From Paenisporosarcina quisquiliarum (GTDB lineage: Bacteria > Bacillota > Bacilli > Bacillales_A > Planococcaceae), in assembly GCF_027563315.1 (NCBI RefSeq), contig NZ_JAMKBJ010000008.1:1-64000 (forward strand): 64,000 nt of DNA. The letters run 5' to 3'. Shown piece by piece: positions 8,291 to 17,300 of this stretch. The translations under genes and the position numbers were made by a program. Every line of letters starts with the position of its first letter. Position 1 is the stretch's first letter. A model generated the notes under the pieces. That model was not told where the DNA came from. It searched no databases and saw only the letters and a program-made list of their open reading frames with translations.

Positions 8291-9666
8291 AGTCTTTATA
8301 CAGTAAGTTTGTCGTGGTGACGTTAGCTATTATGGTAGGTAGTGCTACTCTCGGGTTTTTATTAGTTAATACATATTATCACCAACAATTAAAGGAACAA
8401 AATGACACTAAAAATGTAGGAATTGCACGAGAAATGGTTGCTTTCATTGAGAAGAATCCAAACGTTCCTTTGGCTGAATCACTCGAAGTATATGGCAGTT
8501 CAGGCTATCAATTGTTTTTGACCAATGATAAAGGTGATAACAATTTTTATGGAGGTCCATTTCGAGATTCTTCATTACCGATCAGCATAAAAAAAGCCGT
8601 GCTTGATGGAGAAATCTATCACGGCATGCGAGATTATCCAAAGGAAACATTCGTGACCGGCTTTTTCTCGAATGAATTGAAGAATACAGTCGGTGTCCCT
8701 TTTACGTACAATGATGAACGTTACGCTTTATTTATTCGCCCAAACATTAAACTGTTATTTACAGAAGTGCATGTATTATTAGGCGGATTGGCAGCAGCTA
8801 TGCTCATTTTCAGTTTGCTCGCTATGTTAATCGTCGCAAGAAAAATGATACAACCGATTACCGTATTAACAGAAGCAACCAGAAAAATGGCCAACGAACG
8901 TTTTGATGGGGCCATCGCTATTTCGACTAAAGATGAAATTGGTCAACTCGCGAAAAGTTTTCAACTCATGGCGGATCGCTTAAAAGAGAATGATCAAGTC
9001 AGAAAAGACTTTATGAGTCATGTATCACATGATTTCCAGTCACCCTTACAAAACATTCAAGGCTATTCGCAATTACTGGCTGATGAGTCAGTCACTCCAA
9101 CTGATCGAAAGCACTATGCCGAAATTGTGGAGCTGGAGAGTAAGAGACTGTCCGCTTTAACGAAACAACTGCTGTATTTAACAACACTAGATAACGAGTC
9201 GTATCAACCCACAATTGAAAGAGTCTCAATTAAAGAGCAAATTGAACGTACGATGCGACAGAATGAATGGCGGTTCGAAGATCTTCAACTCGACGTTCGA
9301 ATGGACATGCCTAATCTTTTAACTCAAGGTAATCCAGAAATGTTGATGCAAGTATGGGAGAACCTCATAACGAATGCGGTGAAATATAATCAACCAAGAG
9401 GATTTATTCAAATCACTGGTTATGAACTGGACAATGAACTTCACGTAACCATAAAAGATTCTGGAATCGGGATGACAGTCGAGCAATCTGAAAAAGCGTT
9501 TGACCGTTTTTACCGAGCTGATCTGTCACGTACTCGTGAAAAAGAAGGAACGGGGCTTGGACTTGCGATTGTCAGTGAAATTGTAAAGCGTCACCGTGGT
9601 TTCGTGAAAATTGAAAGTGAGCTTGGTGTAGGAACGCTCATTCATATCACGCTTCCAAAACTGTAA
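8287..9666 (+). CDS. hssS: Sensor histidine kinase, HssS-like
   Basis: A 459-residue membrane kinase. Helix 1 spans about 8-29, an extracytoplasmic domain about 30-160, helix 2 about 163-186, then HAMP, HisKA with H248 (SHVSHDFQSPL) and HATPase_c with NAVKYN, DSGIGM and GTGLGLAI. The external stretch FVTGFFSNELKNTVGVPF is very close to Staphylococcus HssS, which senses haem accumulation through its external/membrane region. The partner regulator overlaps by 4 bases. The expected HrtAB haem-export permease is absent; an MMPL exporter follows instead. Confidence 0.8.
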   Translation: MKSLYSKFVVVTLAIMVGSATLGFLLVNTYYHQQLKEQNDTKNVGIAREMVAFIEKNPNVPLAESLEVYGSSGYQLFLTNDKGDNNFYGGPFRDSSLPISIKKAVLDGEIYHGMRDYPKETFVTGFFSNELKNTVGVPFTYNDERYALFIRPNIKLLFTEVHVLLGGLAAAMLIFSLLAMLIVARKMIQPITVLTEATRKMANERFDGAIAISTKDEIGQLAKSFQLMADRLKENDQVRKDFMSHVSHDFQSPLQNIQGYSQLLADESVTPTDRKHYAEIVELESKRLSALTKQLLYLTTLDNESYQPTIERVSIKEQIERTMRQNEWRFEDLQLDVRMDMPNLLTQGNPEMLMQVWENLITNAVKYNQPRGFIQITGYELDNELHVTIKDSGIGMTVEQSEKAFDRFYRADLSRTREKEGTGLGLAIVSEIVKRHRGFVKIESELGVGTLIHITLPKL

Positions 9667-9672
9667 TACCTT

Positions 9673-9692
9673 GTTCATATTGGGTTCATCTT
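9673..9692 (+). promoter_or_regulatory. HssR direct-repeat operator
   Basis: GTTCATATT (9673-9681), two bases, GTTCATCTT (9684-9692) matches the known HssR site GTTCATATT-N2-GTTCATATT at 17 of 18 positions. A -10-like TAAGAT lies at 9700-9705, so the repeat covers the -35 region as in hrtAB promoters. An overlapping inverted repeat (TTCATCTT/AAGATGAA) spans 9685-9708. Confidence 0.82.
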
Positions 9693-9740
9693 CGCGCGGT
9701 AAGATGAAGCCATCTTGAAGAAGGAAAGGTGGATATACAC

Positions 9741-10151
9741 ATGCAAGAAAAATGGAGTATTCGTCTAATTCGAATTGCCGCGGTTTTTGGTATTTTTGGA
9801 GCTTACTTAGGTTCACATATGGCGGGGACAGGATCGTATGCATTCAGGCCGATTCATGCACACATTTTAGTAGTAGGTTGGTTATCCGTTTTTAGTTGGG
9901 GTGTATTCTACAAATTGTTTGAGGTGAAATATCCGAAGTTGGTTCATGTTCATGGATGGTCAGCGATTTTAGGAGCCACAGGGTTAACGGTAGGGATGTG
10001 GCTCCAAACGATGCAACCATTTGGATTACCTGAAGCATTTTCACTCGTTTTTTACATTGTTGGTGGTACTACATTACTTATTAGCTTTGCTTTGTTTGTA
10101 GCGGTTACTTTCTCCATTCAAGCAGAGAAGAAAGTTGTAGAGAACAGCTGA
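9741..10151 (+). CDS. Small haem-copper-oxidase-subunit-I-like membrane protein
   Basis: A 136-residue protein with four predicted membrane helices. The second helix begins with RPIHAHILVVGWLS, a His-x-His-like arrangement, and helix 3 contains HVHGW. These resemble the N-terminal helices of cbb3/cytochrome oxidase subunit I, where such His residues bind haem. ATG at 9741 has AAGGTGG 8 bases upstream; a GTG at 9729 falls inside that RBS. It is the first gene behind the HssR box and overlaps the MMPL gene by one base. Haem binding and any oxidase role are inference; it is far too short to be an oxidase. Confidence 0.6.
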   Translation: MQEKWSIRLIRIAAVFGIFGAYLGSHMAGTGSYAFRPIHAHILVVGWLSVFSWGVFYKLFEVKYPKLVHVHGWSAILGATGLTVGMWLQTMQPFGLPEAFSLVFYIVGGTTLLISFALFVAVTFSIQAEKKVVENS

Positions 10152-12223
10152 TGAAAACCATTTGGAAAGAGAAAAAATCAGCTGCTATTGTCCTTGGTGT
10201 TTGGCTCATCACTTTGACTATGTTAACGATATGGGCTCCATCTGCAAAAGAAGTAACCTCTCCTTCTGAAAATGGGGGTCTCCCTGCAACGGCGAGCTCA
10301 GTCATAGCGAAAGAGGCACTGGAAGAAGCCTTTCCATCTCAAAAAGGCATTCCGTTGTTCGTTGTATTCAAACAAGCTGCCCCATTTTCACATGATGACA
10401 TCGATCATTTAGCTTCTGCAGTGGAAAAACAAGCAAAAGTCCAACAAGCATCGTCGATTCCTCTAACGCAAATGCCTCCACAAACAAGGCAGTCATTTGT
10501 GTCAGATGATGGGTCGACTTTTTTTATGCCCATTTTATTCAATGAATCATTAGAATCGAAAGAAATTCATGAAGAAGTCGTGACAATGAAGGAAAGCGTG
10601 GAGAAGTACGTCGATAAGCATGTCTCTGTTGAATGGACGGGACCCGCAGGAATTGTATCCGATACGATTTCTTTATTTTCTCAGGCTGATATTGTATTGC
10701 TTCTAGCGACTATTGGCATCGTGTTTGTATTGTTGCTACTCATTTATAAGTCACCGGTATTTGCTGTGCTTCCTTTAATCGGAGCGGGAATTGTGTATGG
10801 CATTGTCAATCGGCTATTAGGATTACTTGGTTTATCGGAGTGGGTGAAGATTGAAAATCAAGCATTATCAATCATGACGATCTTGTTATTCGCAGTCATA
10901 ACGGATTACGCATTGCTCATTTTCAGTAGGTATCGCGAAGAGCTGCGAAGCGGATTAACGATTGAACATGCCATGAAATTAAGCGTTTCACATGTTCGAG
11001 AACCGATTCTGTTTAGTGGTGGGACGGTATTGGTCGCTGTGTTATTACTGTTTACAGCCGTTTATGAACCATACCGAAACTTTGCTCCTGTCTTTGCCGT
11101 TGCGATGGTTGTCTTACTCATCGCAGGATTGACGTTATTACCAGCCTTATTTGGGTTGGTCGGCAGAAAAGCATTCTGGCCAATCGCCATTGATCAACCT
11201 GTTCGGATAAATTGGTGGTCAAAAGTAGCTGCAAGTGTAACATCTAAGCCTTGGCGTTATGTTTTTACAATCACAGCCATTTTAGGGATTGGTATTGTTC
11301 AAGCATTCACAACTACTTTATCTTTCAACTTGCTCGAATCATTTCCAGACAACATGTCTTCAAAAAAAGGATACGAGCAGCTTGCACAAGCGTTTTCAGA
11401 AGGTGAATTAGCACCAACGACTTTACTACTTAAAAGCGAAAAAAAAATCACTGAGTCTCAATTTACTGAGTTCGAAAAAATACTTAAAAAACAGGATCAG
11501 GTAAAGGAAGTAAGGGTAGAAGGACGTCCATTTGCAGACGATTCACTCACGCAAGCAAAAGTAACACTAATTTGGAAAAGTAATCCCTATGATACAACGA
11601 CGTTTAATGCGCTAAAAAACTTGGAACAAGAAGAAAAAGAGTTGCTTCAACAAGCGGGAATTGAAAAAGGCTCTATACAACTTTCTGGAGAGACTGCTAA
11701 ACATGCCAATATTCAAGAGTTGAATACAAGCGATACAGTGCACGTCATGTTATTAATCGTTGGTGCCATCTTTATGATGTTGTGGTGGCAAACGAAATCG
11801 TGGGGTACTGGTCTGCTAATGATTGGAACTATATTACTGTCGTACGGTGCTTCGCTAGGGTTTTCTGTCTGTTTATTTGATGTGATGTTCCATGTAGATG
11901 CAGTGAGTTACCGAATTCCTTTGTATACGTTTGTCTTTTTAGTGGCCCTCGGGGTAGATTATTCCATCATGTTGATGTCTCGAATACGGCAGGAATCAAA
12001 AGCTTTGGAACCTACAGAAGCTATTAAAAGCGGGTTGATCACAACGGGTGGCGTCATTTCATCTGCAGGATTATTGTTAGCTGCAACATTTGCTGTGTTA
12101 ATTACCCAACCTGTCCTTGAGTTACAATTGGTTGGTTTTACCGTGGCATTTGGTGTGTTAATCGATACGTTTATCGTACGGCCGATGTTGTTACCTGCAT
12201 TATTGACCATTCAAAAAAGATGA
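10151..12223 (+). CDS. MMPL-family RND exporter (YdfJ-like)
   Basis: A 690-residue, twelve-helix transporter built from two repeats. Each has one N-terminal helix, a ~130-residue external loop and a five-helix bundle. Transport-domain motifs are ITDYALLIFSRYREEL in the first half and LGVDYSIMLMSRIRQE in the second, with the Asp residues expected to relay protons. It resembles B. subtilis YdfJ and mycobacterial MmpL proteins. Its start overlaps the previous stop by one base (TGATG). Located behind an HssR box, it may export haem or haem-damaged lipids; that substrate is inference. Confidence 0.85.
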   Translation: MKTIWKEKKSAAIVLGVWLITLTMLTIWAPSAKEVTSPSENGGLPATASSVIAKEALEEAFPSQKGIPLFVVFKQAAPFSHDDIDHLASAVEKQAKVQQASSIPLTQMPPQTRQSFVSDDGSTFFMPILFNESLESKEIHEEVVTMKESVEKYVDKHVSVEWTGPAGIVSDTISLFSQADIVLLLATIGIVFVLLLLIYKSPVFAVLPLIGAGIVYGIVNRLLGLLGLSEWVKIENQALSIMTILLFAVITDYALLIFSRYREELRSGLTIEHAMKLSVSHVREPILFSGGTVLVAVLLLFTAVYEPYRNFAPVFAVAMVVLLIAGLTLLPALFGLVGRKAFWPIAIDQPVRINWWSKVAASVTSKPWRYVFTITAILGIGIVQAFTTTLSFNLLESFPDNMSSKKGYEQLAQAFSEGELAPTTLLLKSEKKITESQFTEFEKILKKQDQVKEVRVEGRPFADDSLTQAKVTLIWKSNPYDTTTFNALKNLEQEEKELLQQAGIEKGSIQLSGETAKHANIQELNTSDTVHVMLLIVGAIFMMLWWQTKSWGTGLLMIGTILLSYGASLGFSVCLFDVMFHVDAVSYRIPLYTFVFLVALGVDYSIMLMSRIRQESKALEPTEAIKSGLITTGGVISSAGLLLAATFAVLITQPVLELQLVGFTVAFGVLIDTFIVRPMLLPALLTIQKR

Positions 12224-12254
12224 CCGTTCTTTTTAGTGAATTTTTTGAAATAAT

Positions 12255-12279
12255 GTTTCCCTTCAGTCCTTAGTGGTAA
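12255..12279 (+). promoter_or_regulatory. Weak sigma-B-like promoter candidate for katE
   Basis: GTTTCC, 13 bases, TGGTAA partly matches GTTTAA-N12-14-GGGTAT. The B. subtilis katE homologue is sigma-B dependent. The match is poor at both boxes, so this is only a candidate. Confidence 0.3.
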
Positions 12280-12321
12280 AGATGAAGGTAGATAACTTAA
12301 TTCACTATGGGAGGCTTCAGA

Positions 12322-14310
12322 ATGGAAAAAAACCGCAAAGATGAACAGCTCGAGCAATTTCGTGTGGATGATCGCGACCAAAAGCTGACGACCAATCAAG
12401 GACTGAAAGTGACGGAGGACGAATTTTCACTGAAGGCTGGTGTCAGAGGCCCTACATTAATGGAAGACTTTCATTTCCGTGAAAAAATGACGCACTTTGA
12501 TCATGAGCGCATTCCAGAACGCGTCGTTCACGCAAGAGGATTTGCAGCTCATGGGGAATTCGAGTTGTACGAATCGATGAATCAGTATACAAAAGCAAAC
12601 TTTCTGACCGATACATCTAAAAAAACACCGGTGTTCGTTCGTTTTTCAACGGTTGTGGGATCCAGAGGTTCTGCAGAAACGGTACGTGACGTTCGTGGCT
12701 TTGCGACGAAATTTTATACGGATGAAGGTAACTACGACTTAGTGGGGAACAACATGCCGGTATTTTTCATTCAGGATGCCATTAAATTCCCTGATTTTGT
12801 GCATGCAGTGAAACCAGAGCCGCATAATGAAATGCCTCAAGCTGCGAGTGCGCATGATACGTTTTGGGATTTTGTAGCCAATAATCAGGAATCTGCGCAT
12901 ATGGTTATGTGGGCAATGTCCGACCGTGCTATTCCGAGAAGTTTCCGCATGATGGAAGGGTTCGGTGTGCATACGTTCCGCTTCGTGAATGCCGAAGGAG
13001 TAGCGCATTTCGTCAAGTTCCATTGGAAGCCGCTATTAGGTGCGCATTCCTTAGTTTGGGATGAAGCACAGAAAATCAGCGGGAAAGACCCTGACTTCCA
13101 TCGTCGTGATTTGTATGAATCGATTGAGAATGGCGATTTCCCTGTATATGAACTGGGTGTACAGATATTGGCGGAAGAAGACGAGTTCAAGTTCGATTTC
13201 GACGTTCTTGATCCGACCAAAATTTGGCCAGAAGAAGATGTGCCCGTTAAACTAATCGGGAAAATGACGTTGAACCGTAATGTAGACAATGTCTTTGCAG
13301 AAACAGAGCAAGTAGCCTTCCATGTTGGAAACGTGGTTCCAGGAATCGATTTTACGAACGATCCACTTCTGCAAGGTCGCCTTTTCTCCTATACCGATAC
13401 ACAATTGATTCGTTTAGGTGGACCGAATTTCCATGAACTGCCGATTAATCGACCGGTTTGTCCGTTCCATAACAATCAGCGAGATGGATACCATCGAATG
13501 ACGATCAACAAAGGTCCAGTGAGCTATCACAAAAATTCATTGGCCAATAATACGCCCGCGACATCAACCCCTGAAGAGGGTGGTTTCGAGCATTACCAGG
13601 AAAAAGTGGAAGGCCGAAAAGTCCGTAATCGAAGCGATAGCTTTAGAGATCACTTCTCACAGGCTACTTTGTTCTGGAACAGTATGAGCGATATCGAAAA
13701 AGAACATATTATTGATGCTTTTAGCTTTGAAGTTGGGAAAGTGAAAAACAAGGACGTCCAGCAACAAGTGGTCGACATGTTTGCTAATGTGAACGTGGAT
13801 TTAGCAACTAAGGTTGCGGATGCAGTAGGTGCCAACCCGCCAACAGGTGGAGGTTCAGACGTGACTAAGCAATCGCCTGCTCTCAGTCAGGAAAACATGG
13901 TGAAGAAACCGGATACCCGTAAAGTTGCGGTCATTGCAAGCAGGGACGGAGATGCTAGTCAGCTTGAAAAGACCGTGCAAGGATTTAAAGAAGCGGGATT
14001 AAAAGCGGAAGTTGTGAGTGATAAACTGGGGAATATCGGAAATTTACCGATTGACCATACATTCCTGACAGCTGACCCTGTATTGTTCGATGCCATTTAT
14101 GTGGCAAGCATGAACGACGAGAAGAAATTCAAAAAAGAAACTGGCCGCTACGTAACGGAAGCATTCAATCACTTTAAAGCAATCGGTGCTGCTTCCAAGT
14201 TTGCCACTATTCTAGATGGTAAAGAAGGTCCAGGAGTAGTCACGAATGATAATGGCGAACAGTTTGTAGCCGCCGTGACTGCACACCGTCACTGGAATCG
14301 AGACATATAA
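12322..14310 (+). CDS. katE: Large-subunit haem catalase (KatE type)
   Basis: A 662-residue clade-2 catalase that breaks down hydrogen peroxide. The distal His is H70 (RVVHARGF), the distal Asn is N143 (VGNNMPVFF) and the proximal haem Tyr is Y357 (LFSYTDTQL). Residues beyond about 530 form the extra C-terminal flavodoxin/amidotransferase-like domain found in HPII and B. subtilis KatE, beginning KVAVIASRDG. ATG at 12322 has GGGAGG 8 bases upstream. It stands as its own unit after the haem-stress cluster, which is fitting for a haem enzyme, though shared control is not shown. Confidence 0.94.
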   Translation: MEKNRKDEQLEQFRVDDRDQKLTTNQGLKVTEDEFSLKAGVRGPTLMEDFHFREKMTHFDHERIPERVVHARGFAAHGEFELYESMNQYTKANFLTDTSKKTPVFVRFSTVVGSRGSAETVRDVRGFATKFYTDEGNYDLVGNNMPVFFIQDAIKFPDFVHAVKPEPHNEMPQAASAHDTFWDFVANNQESAHMVMWAMSDRAIPRSFRMMEGFGVHTFRFVNAEGVAHFVKFHWKPLLGAHSLVWDEAQKISGKDPDFHRRDLYESIENGDFPVYELGVQILAEEDEFKFDFDVLDPTKIWPEEDVPVKLIGKMTLNRNVDNVFAETEQVAFHVGNVVPGIDFTNDPLLQGRLFSYTDTQLIRLGGPNFHELPINRPVCPFHNNQRDGYHRMTINKGPVSYHKNSLANNTPATSTPEEGGFEHYQEKVEGRKVRNRSDSFRDHFSQATLFWNSMSDIEKEHIIDAFSFEVGKVKNKDVQQQVVDMFANVNVDLATKVADAVGANPPTGGGSDVTKQSPALSQENMVKKPDTRKVAVIASRDGDASQLEKTVQGFKEAGLKAEVVSDKLGNIGNLPIDHTFLTADPVLFDAIYVASMNDEKKFKKETGRYVTEAFNHFKAIGAASKFATILDGKEGPGVVTNDNGEQFVAAVTAHRHWNRDI

Positions 14311-14317
14311 AAAGAAG

Positions 14318-14349
14318 AAAGAGGAGGCCAGATTGGCACTCCTCTTTTT
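14318..14349 (+). terminator. katE terminator
   Basis: AAGAGGAGGCCA and TGGC-A-CTCCTCTT form a long stem around GAT, followed by TTTTT. Confidence 0.88.
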
Positions 14350-14356
14350 GTTGGCT

Positions 14357-15127
14357 CTATTTCACCGTATACGTTTTTACTAAATGATCGTGAATGTCGT
14401 CGCCTTTCGTTACATGCACTTCAATTTCGTAAGTACCAGTCTCAGTAAAAGTGAATTCAGTCTGATAAACGCCAGCTTCTTTTGCAGGTGCTTCCAGCCA
14501 AGTGTGGTGGTCAGCATCACTGCGTGAAATTTCGTATTGAACGCGTGCTCCTTCAAGTGGGGCATCCGCAAGTGAAACATTTGCCACTAGCATAACGGCT
14601 TCTCCTACAGTTGCAGAACCGTCAGCAAAATCAATAGTCGCACCGTGTCCATGATGGCTGTCTGCTCCATGAGTTTTTTCTTCAGTCGAAGTTTCGGTCA
14701 CTTTACTTGTTGCTTCTTTGCCACCTGTCACAGTTACTTGTTTCGTTGGCATTGTGTGCAAGTCTCGAGCAGTTACATGCGATGTGATATCATAAGTACC
14801 ATTTGTTTCAAATGTATAGTCAATGGCATACTGTTTATCTTCGTTTAATATTGCATCAATCATTTCTTTTTCACCAGAAGTTAAATTCAAGACCTCAATC
14901 TTTACTTCATCCGCATCTTCCACAATTTCTCCGCCTTGTGTGACTGCAGCAGTAATTTTTACTTTTTCACCGGCAGTTACGGTTTCAGGTACAGTTAAAT
15001 CAACTTCCACCATTTCAGGTACTTCATCAGAAGTAGCTGCGTTATGTCCATCATGTTCTTCATTTGTTCCACAAGCACTAAGAGTAAGAGCGGCAAGGAT
15101 TGATCCAATTGCTAAAAATCGTTTCAT
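14357..15127 (-). CDS. Lipoprotein with two YtkA-like beta domains
   Basis: A 256-residue exported lipoprotein. The signal peptide ends at the lipobox LSAC, making Cys19 the lipidated residue. Two similar immunoglobulin-like repeats follow, roughly 45-135 and 165-256, each ending in a GTYDI or GTYEIEVHV strand. This is the FixH/YtkA-like pattern. A linker rich in His, Thr and Lys (HGADSHHGHG) separates the repeats and another His-rich stretch follows the Cys. Such proteins are often found near copper and cytochrome functions; metal binding here is inference. Confidence 0.75.
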   Translation of the reverse strand: MKRFLAIGSILAALTLSACGTNEEHDGHNAATSDEVPEMVEVDLTVPETVTAGEKVKITAAVTQGGEIVEDADEVKIEVLNLTSGEKEMIDAILNEDKQYAIDYTFETNGTYDITSHVTARDLHTMPTKQVTVTGGKEATSKVTETSTEEKTHGADSHHGHGATIDFADGSATVGEAVMLVANVSLADAPLEGARVQYEISRSDADHHTWLEAPAKEAGVYQTEFTFTETGTYEIEVHVTKGDDIHDHLVKTYTVK

Positions 15128-15346
15128 TTATCATGCGCCTCATTTCATTTCGATGATGTAATTGTATCAAAAACAAGCTCATTCAGCTGTGACAAAACTC
15201 GGAATTAATTCAGTTCACCAGTTTTGTTTCAGTATTCACTTAAGTGTGAAGTACCTATTCAAAGGGAAAATATTCTAAAAAACGAAGTTTCTACTTATTA
15301 TACATGTTACTATAAAGTCATTAATGTTTTCTGGGAGGAATTGCCC

Positions 15347-16957
15347 ATGTCGCTTCATTTAAGAACGATTGTAACAGGATTGTTTGCCATCATGCTGACC
15401 ATCCTTACGATATTGTTGGGAACCATCTTTACGAAACAGGCAGGCGAGGAAGTGCGTACTGAAGTAGGAGAATCTTTGACAGGGCATGCCGTTCAAATGG
15501 AAGATAAACTTAGTTTATTTATGTCCAATCGCTATCAAGAAGTCCAGTTAGTCAGTGGATTACGTTCCTTTAAGGAGCAGAATATCGTAAGAGAAAAACA
15601 ACTGATTGATGAATTGAAAGCCAAATTTCCGTCCTTTTCTTGGATTGGCATAACGGATGCTGAAGGCACTGTTATTGCAGCAAGTGACGACATTTTGCTA
15701 GGGGAGTCCATTGCGGAACGTCCTGTATTTTTAGAAGCAACAAAAGAACCATTTATTGGAGATGTTCACGACGCCATTCTTTTGTCTAAATTACTGCCTA
15801 ATCCTTCTGGTGAACCTTTACAGTTTGTGGATATCAGTGTTCCGATAAAGGATGAAAACGGTAAATTTATCGGTGTTTTTGCTACTCATTTGAGTTGGGA
15901 ATGGGCAAAAGAAATGGAACAAAATTTGTTGAAAGCTACAAATAGTGAAGATGAGACGGAAGTGCTCATTGTAAGCAATCGCGATCGGACGGTTTTGTTA
16001 GGTCCTGAGGGTTTGGTGGGTCAGCAAATTGAAAAAGATTTGTTGGATCAATTAGCCTCTTCTACTGAACCTAATGAAGTGGTGGAATGGAATAATAAAA
16101 GGTATGTTACCGGTTATGCGATGGAAGATGGTTATGGAGATTATGAAGGTCTCGGATGGCATGTTATCGTGCGTCAGCCTGAAGAAATTGCCTATAACGG
16201 AGTAAATAATCTAGAACGTTTCATGTGGATTATCAGTATTATCTCGATCTTAGCATTTGCATTGATTGGTTGGGCTATTGCCGATCAAATCGCCAAACCG
16301 CTTCGAACGATTACCGTTGCTGCAAAGGAAATTGGACAAGGTTCGCAAAGAGAAATGCCCGTCGTGCACGGTATTCGGGATGTGGAAGACTTATCCTTGT
16401 CGATACGAAACATGGTGCAAACCATCACCACCACTCAATCGCTACTCATACAAATGGAATCTCTTGCTCATCATGATACTTTGACCAGCTTGCCTAACCG
16501 CATTGCATTGTATGAAAAGATGGAAGAGACCATTGCGGGTTCTAAAGAACCTTGGATAATCTTGTTCATGGATTTAGATGGCTTCAAAGCGATTAATGAT
16601 TTATATGGTCATAATGCAGGCGATCAAGTGCTGATTACTGTCGCTAACCGTCTGAAGCATTTTGCAAAAGAAAATCAATTTGTTTCCCGTCTTGGAGGAG
16701 ACGAATTTGTCTTCTTAATGAACGCGGAATCTGAGGATATTCAAGCGAAAGGCCAAGCGTGCATGGATGAAATCATCGCGCTCATTCAAAAACCGATCTC
16801 CTTAAAAGACCATACAGTAACAGTAGGTTGCAGTATCGGGGCGGCCGTCTACCCAACCGATAGCGACCATCCGATAGAAGCCATGCATTTAGCCGATGAA
16901 GCCCTATATGCTTCTAAAGAAAAAGGTAAAGGTATTGGAACCTTTTATAGAAAATAA
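15347..16957 (+). CDS. Membrane sensor diguanylate cyclase (dCache-HAMP-GGDEF)
   Basis: A 536-residue receptor. An N-terminal helix (about 7-28), a ~250-residue external dCache-type domain, a second helix near 285-307, a HAMP segment (AKPLRTITVAAKEIGQG) and a C-terminal GGDEF domain follow in order. The GGDEF domain has MDLDGFKAIND, YGHNAGD and RLGGDEFVFL, so cyclic-di-GMP synthesis is expected. ATG at 15347 sits 7 bases after GGGAGGA; the reading frame is open further upstream but without an RBS. The ligand is unknown. Confidence 0.88.
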   Translation: MSLHLRTIVTGLFAIMLTILTILLGTIFTKQAGEEVRTEVGESLTGHAVQMEDKLSLFMSNRYQEVQLVSGLRSFKEQNIVREKQLIDELKAKFPSFSWIGITDAEGTVIAASDDILLGESIAERPVFLEATKEPFIGDVHDAILLSKLLPNPSGEPLQFVDISVPIKDENGKFIGVFATHLSWEWAKEMEQNLLKATNSEDETEVLIVSNRDRTVLLGPEGLVGQQIEKDLLDQLASSTEPNEVVEWNNKRYVTGYAMEDGYGDYEGLGWHVIVRQPEEIAYNGVNNLERFMWIISIISILAFALIGWAIADQIAKPLRTITVAAKEIGQGSQREMPVVHGIRDVEDLSLSIRNMVQTITTTQSLLIQMESLAHHDTLTSLPNRIALYEKMEETIAGSKEPWIILFMDLDGFKAINDLYGHNAGDQVLITVANRLKHFAKENQFVSRLGGDEFVFLMNAESEDIQAKGQACMDEIIALIQKPISLKDHTVTVGCSIGAAVYPTDSDHPIEAMHLADEALYASKEKGKGIGTFYRK

Positions 16958-16961
16958 CAAT

Positions 16962-17016
16962 GCGGGGTTGTCCCAAAGGTCATATTAAATAGACTTTTAA
17001 GGGCAACCCCGTTTTC
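16962..17016 (+). terminator. Terminator of the diguanylate cyclase gene
   Basis: CGGGGTTG-T-CCC pairs with GGG-CAACCCCG across a ~27-base loop and is followed by TTTT. Confidence 0.8.
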
Positions 17017-17040
17017 ATATTATAATAATGGATCTCCGAT

Positions 17041-17150
17041 ACAGGCGGACGCTTTCCGCGGGCGGTCCGTGAGCCTCCTCGTCGCAAGCGACTGCGGGGT
17101 CTCACCTGGACACGCTTTTCCCGCTGGAGTCGCCGCCTTCCACTACAATC
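17041..17150. repeat. Interspersed GC-rich structured repeat of the Bacillales type
   Basis: GGCGGACGCTTTCCGC, GCCTCCTCGTCGC, GCGGGGTCTCACC, CCCGCTGGAGTCG and CGCCTTCCAC run in this order with several inverted pairings. From memory, elements of this design are scattered through many Bacillaceae and Planococcaceae genomes. No coding potential is seen, and the rest of 16958-17300 holds only terminators. Confidence 0.7.
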
Positions 17151-17254
17151 AGTTAACTCTTCAAAAATTAACAGTCATATACAACGTGGCTTTATAAATT
17201 TCTCCATCTCTAATCTTAGGTGCGAAGAGTAACCGGGAGCAATCTTTTTTGATC

Positions 17255-17281
17255 GAGTCCAACTAAGGTTGGGCTCTTTTC
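17255..17281 (+). terminator. Orphan rightward terminator hairpin
   Basis: GAGTCCAAC, TAA, GGTTGGGCTC then TTTT. There is no gene just upstream on this strand, so it may terminate read-through across the repeat. Confidence 0.55.
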
Positions 17282-17300
17282 ACTTAGAAATTTATTAGAT

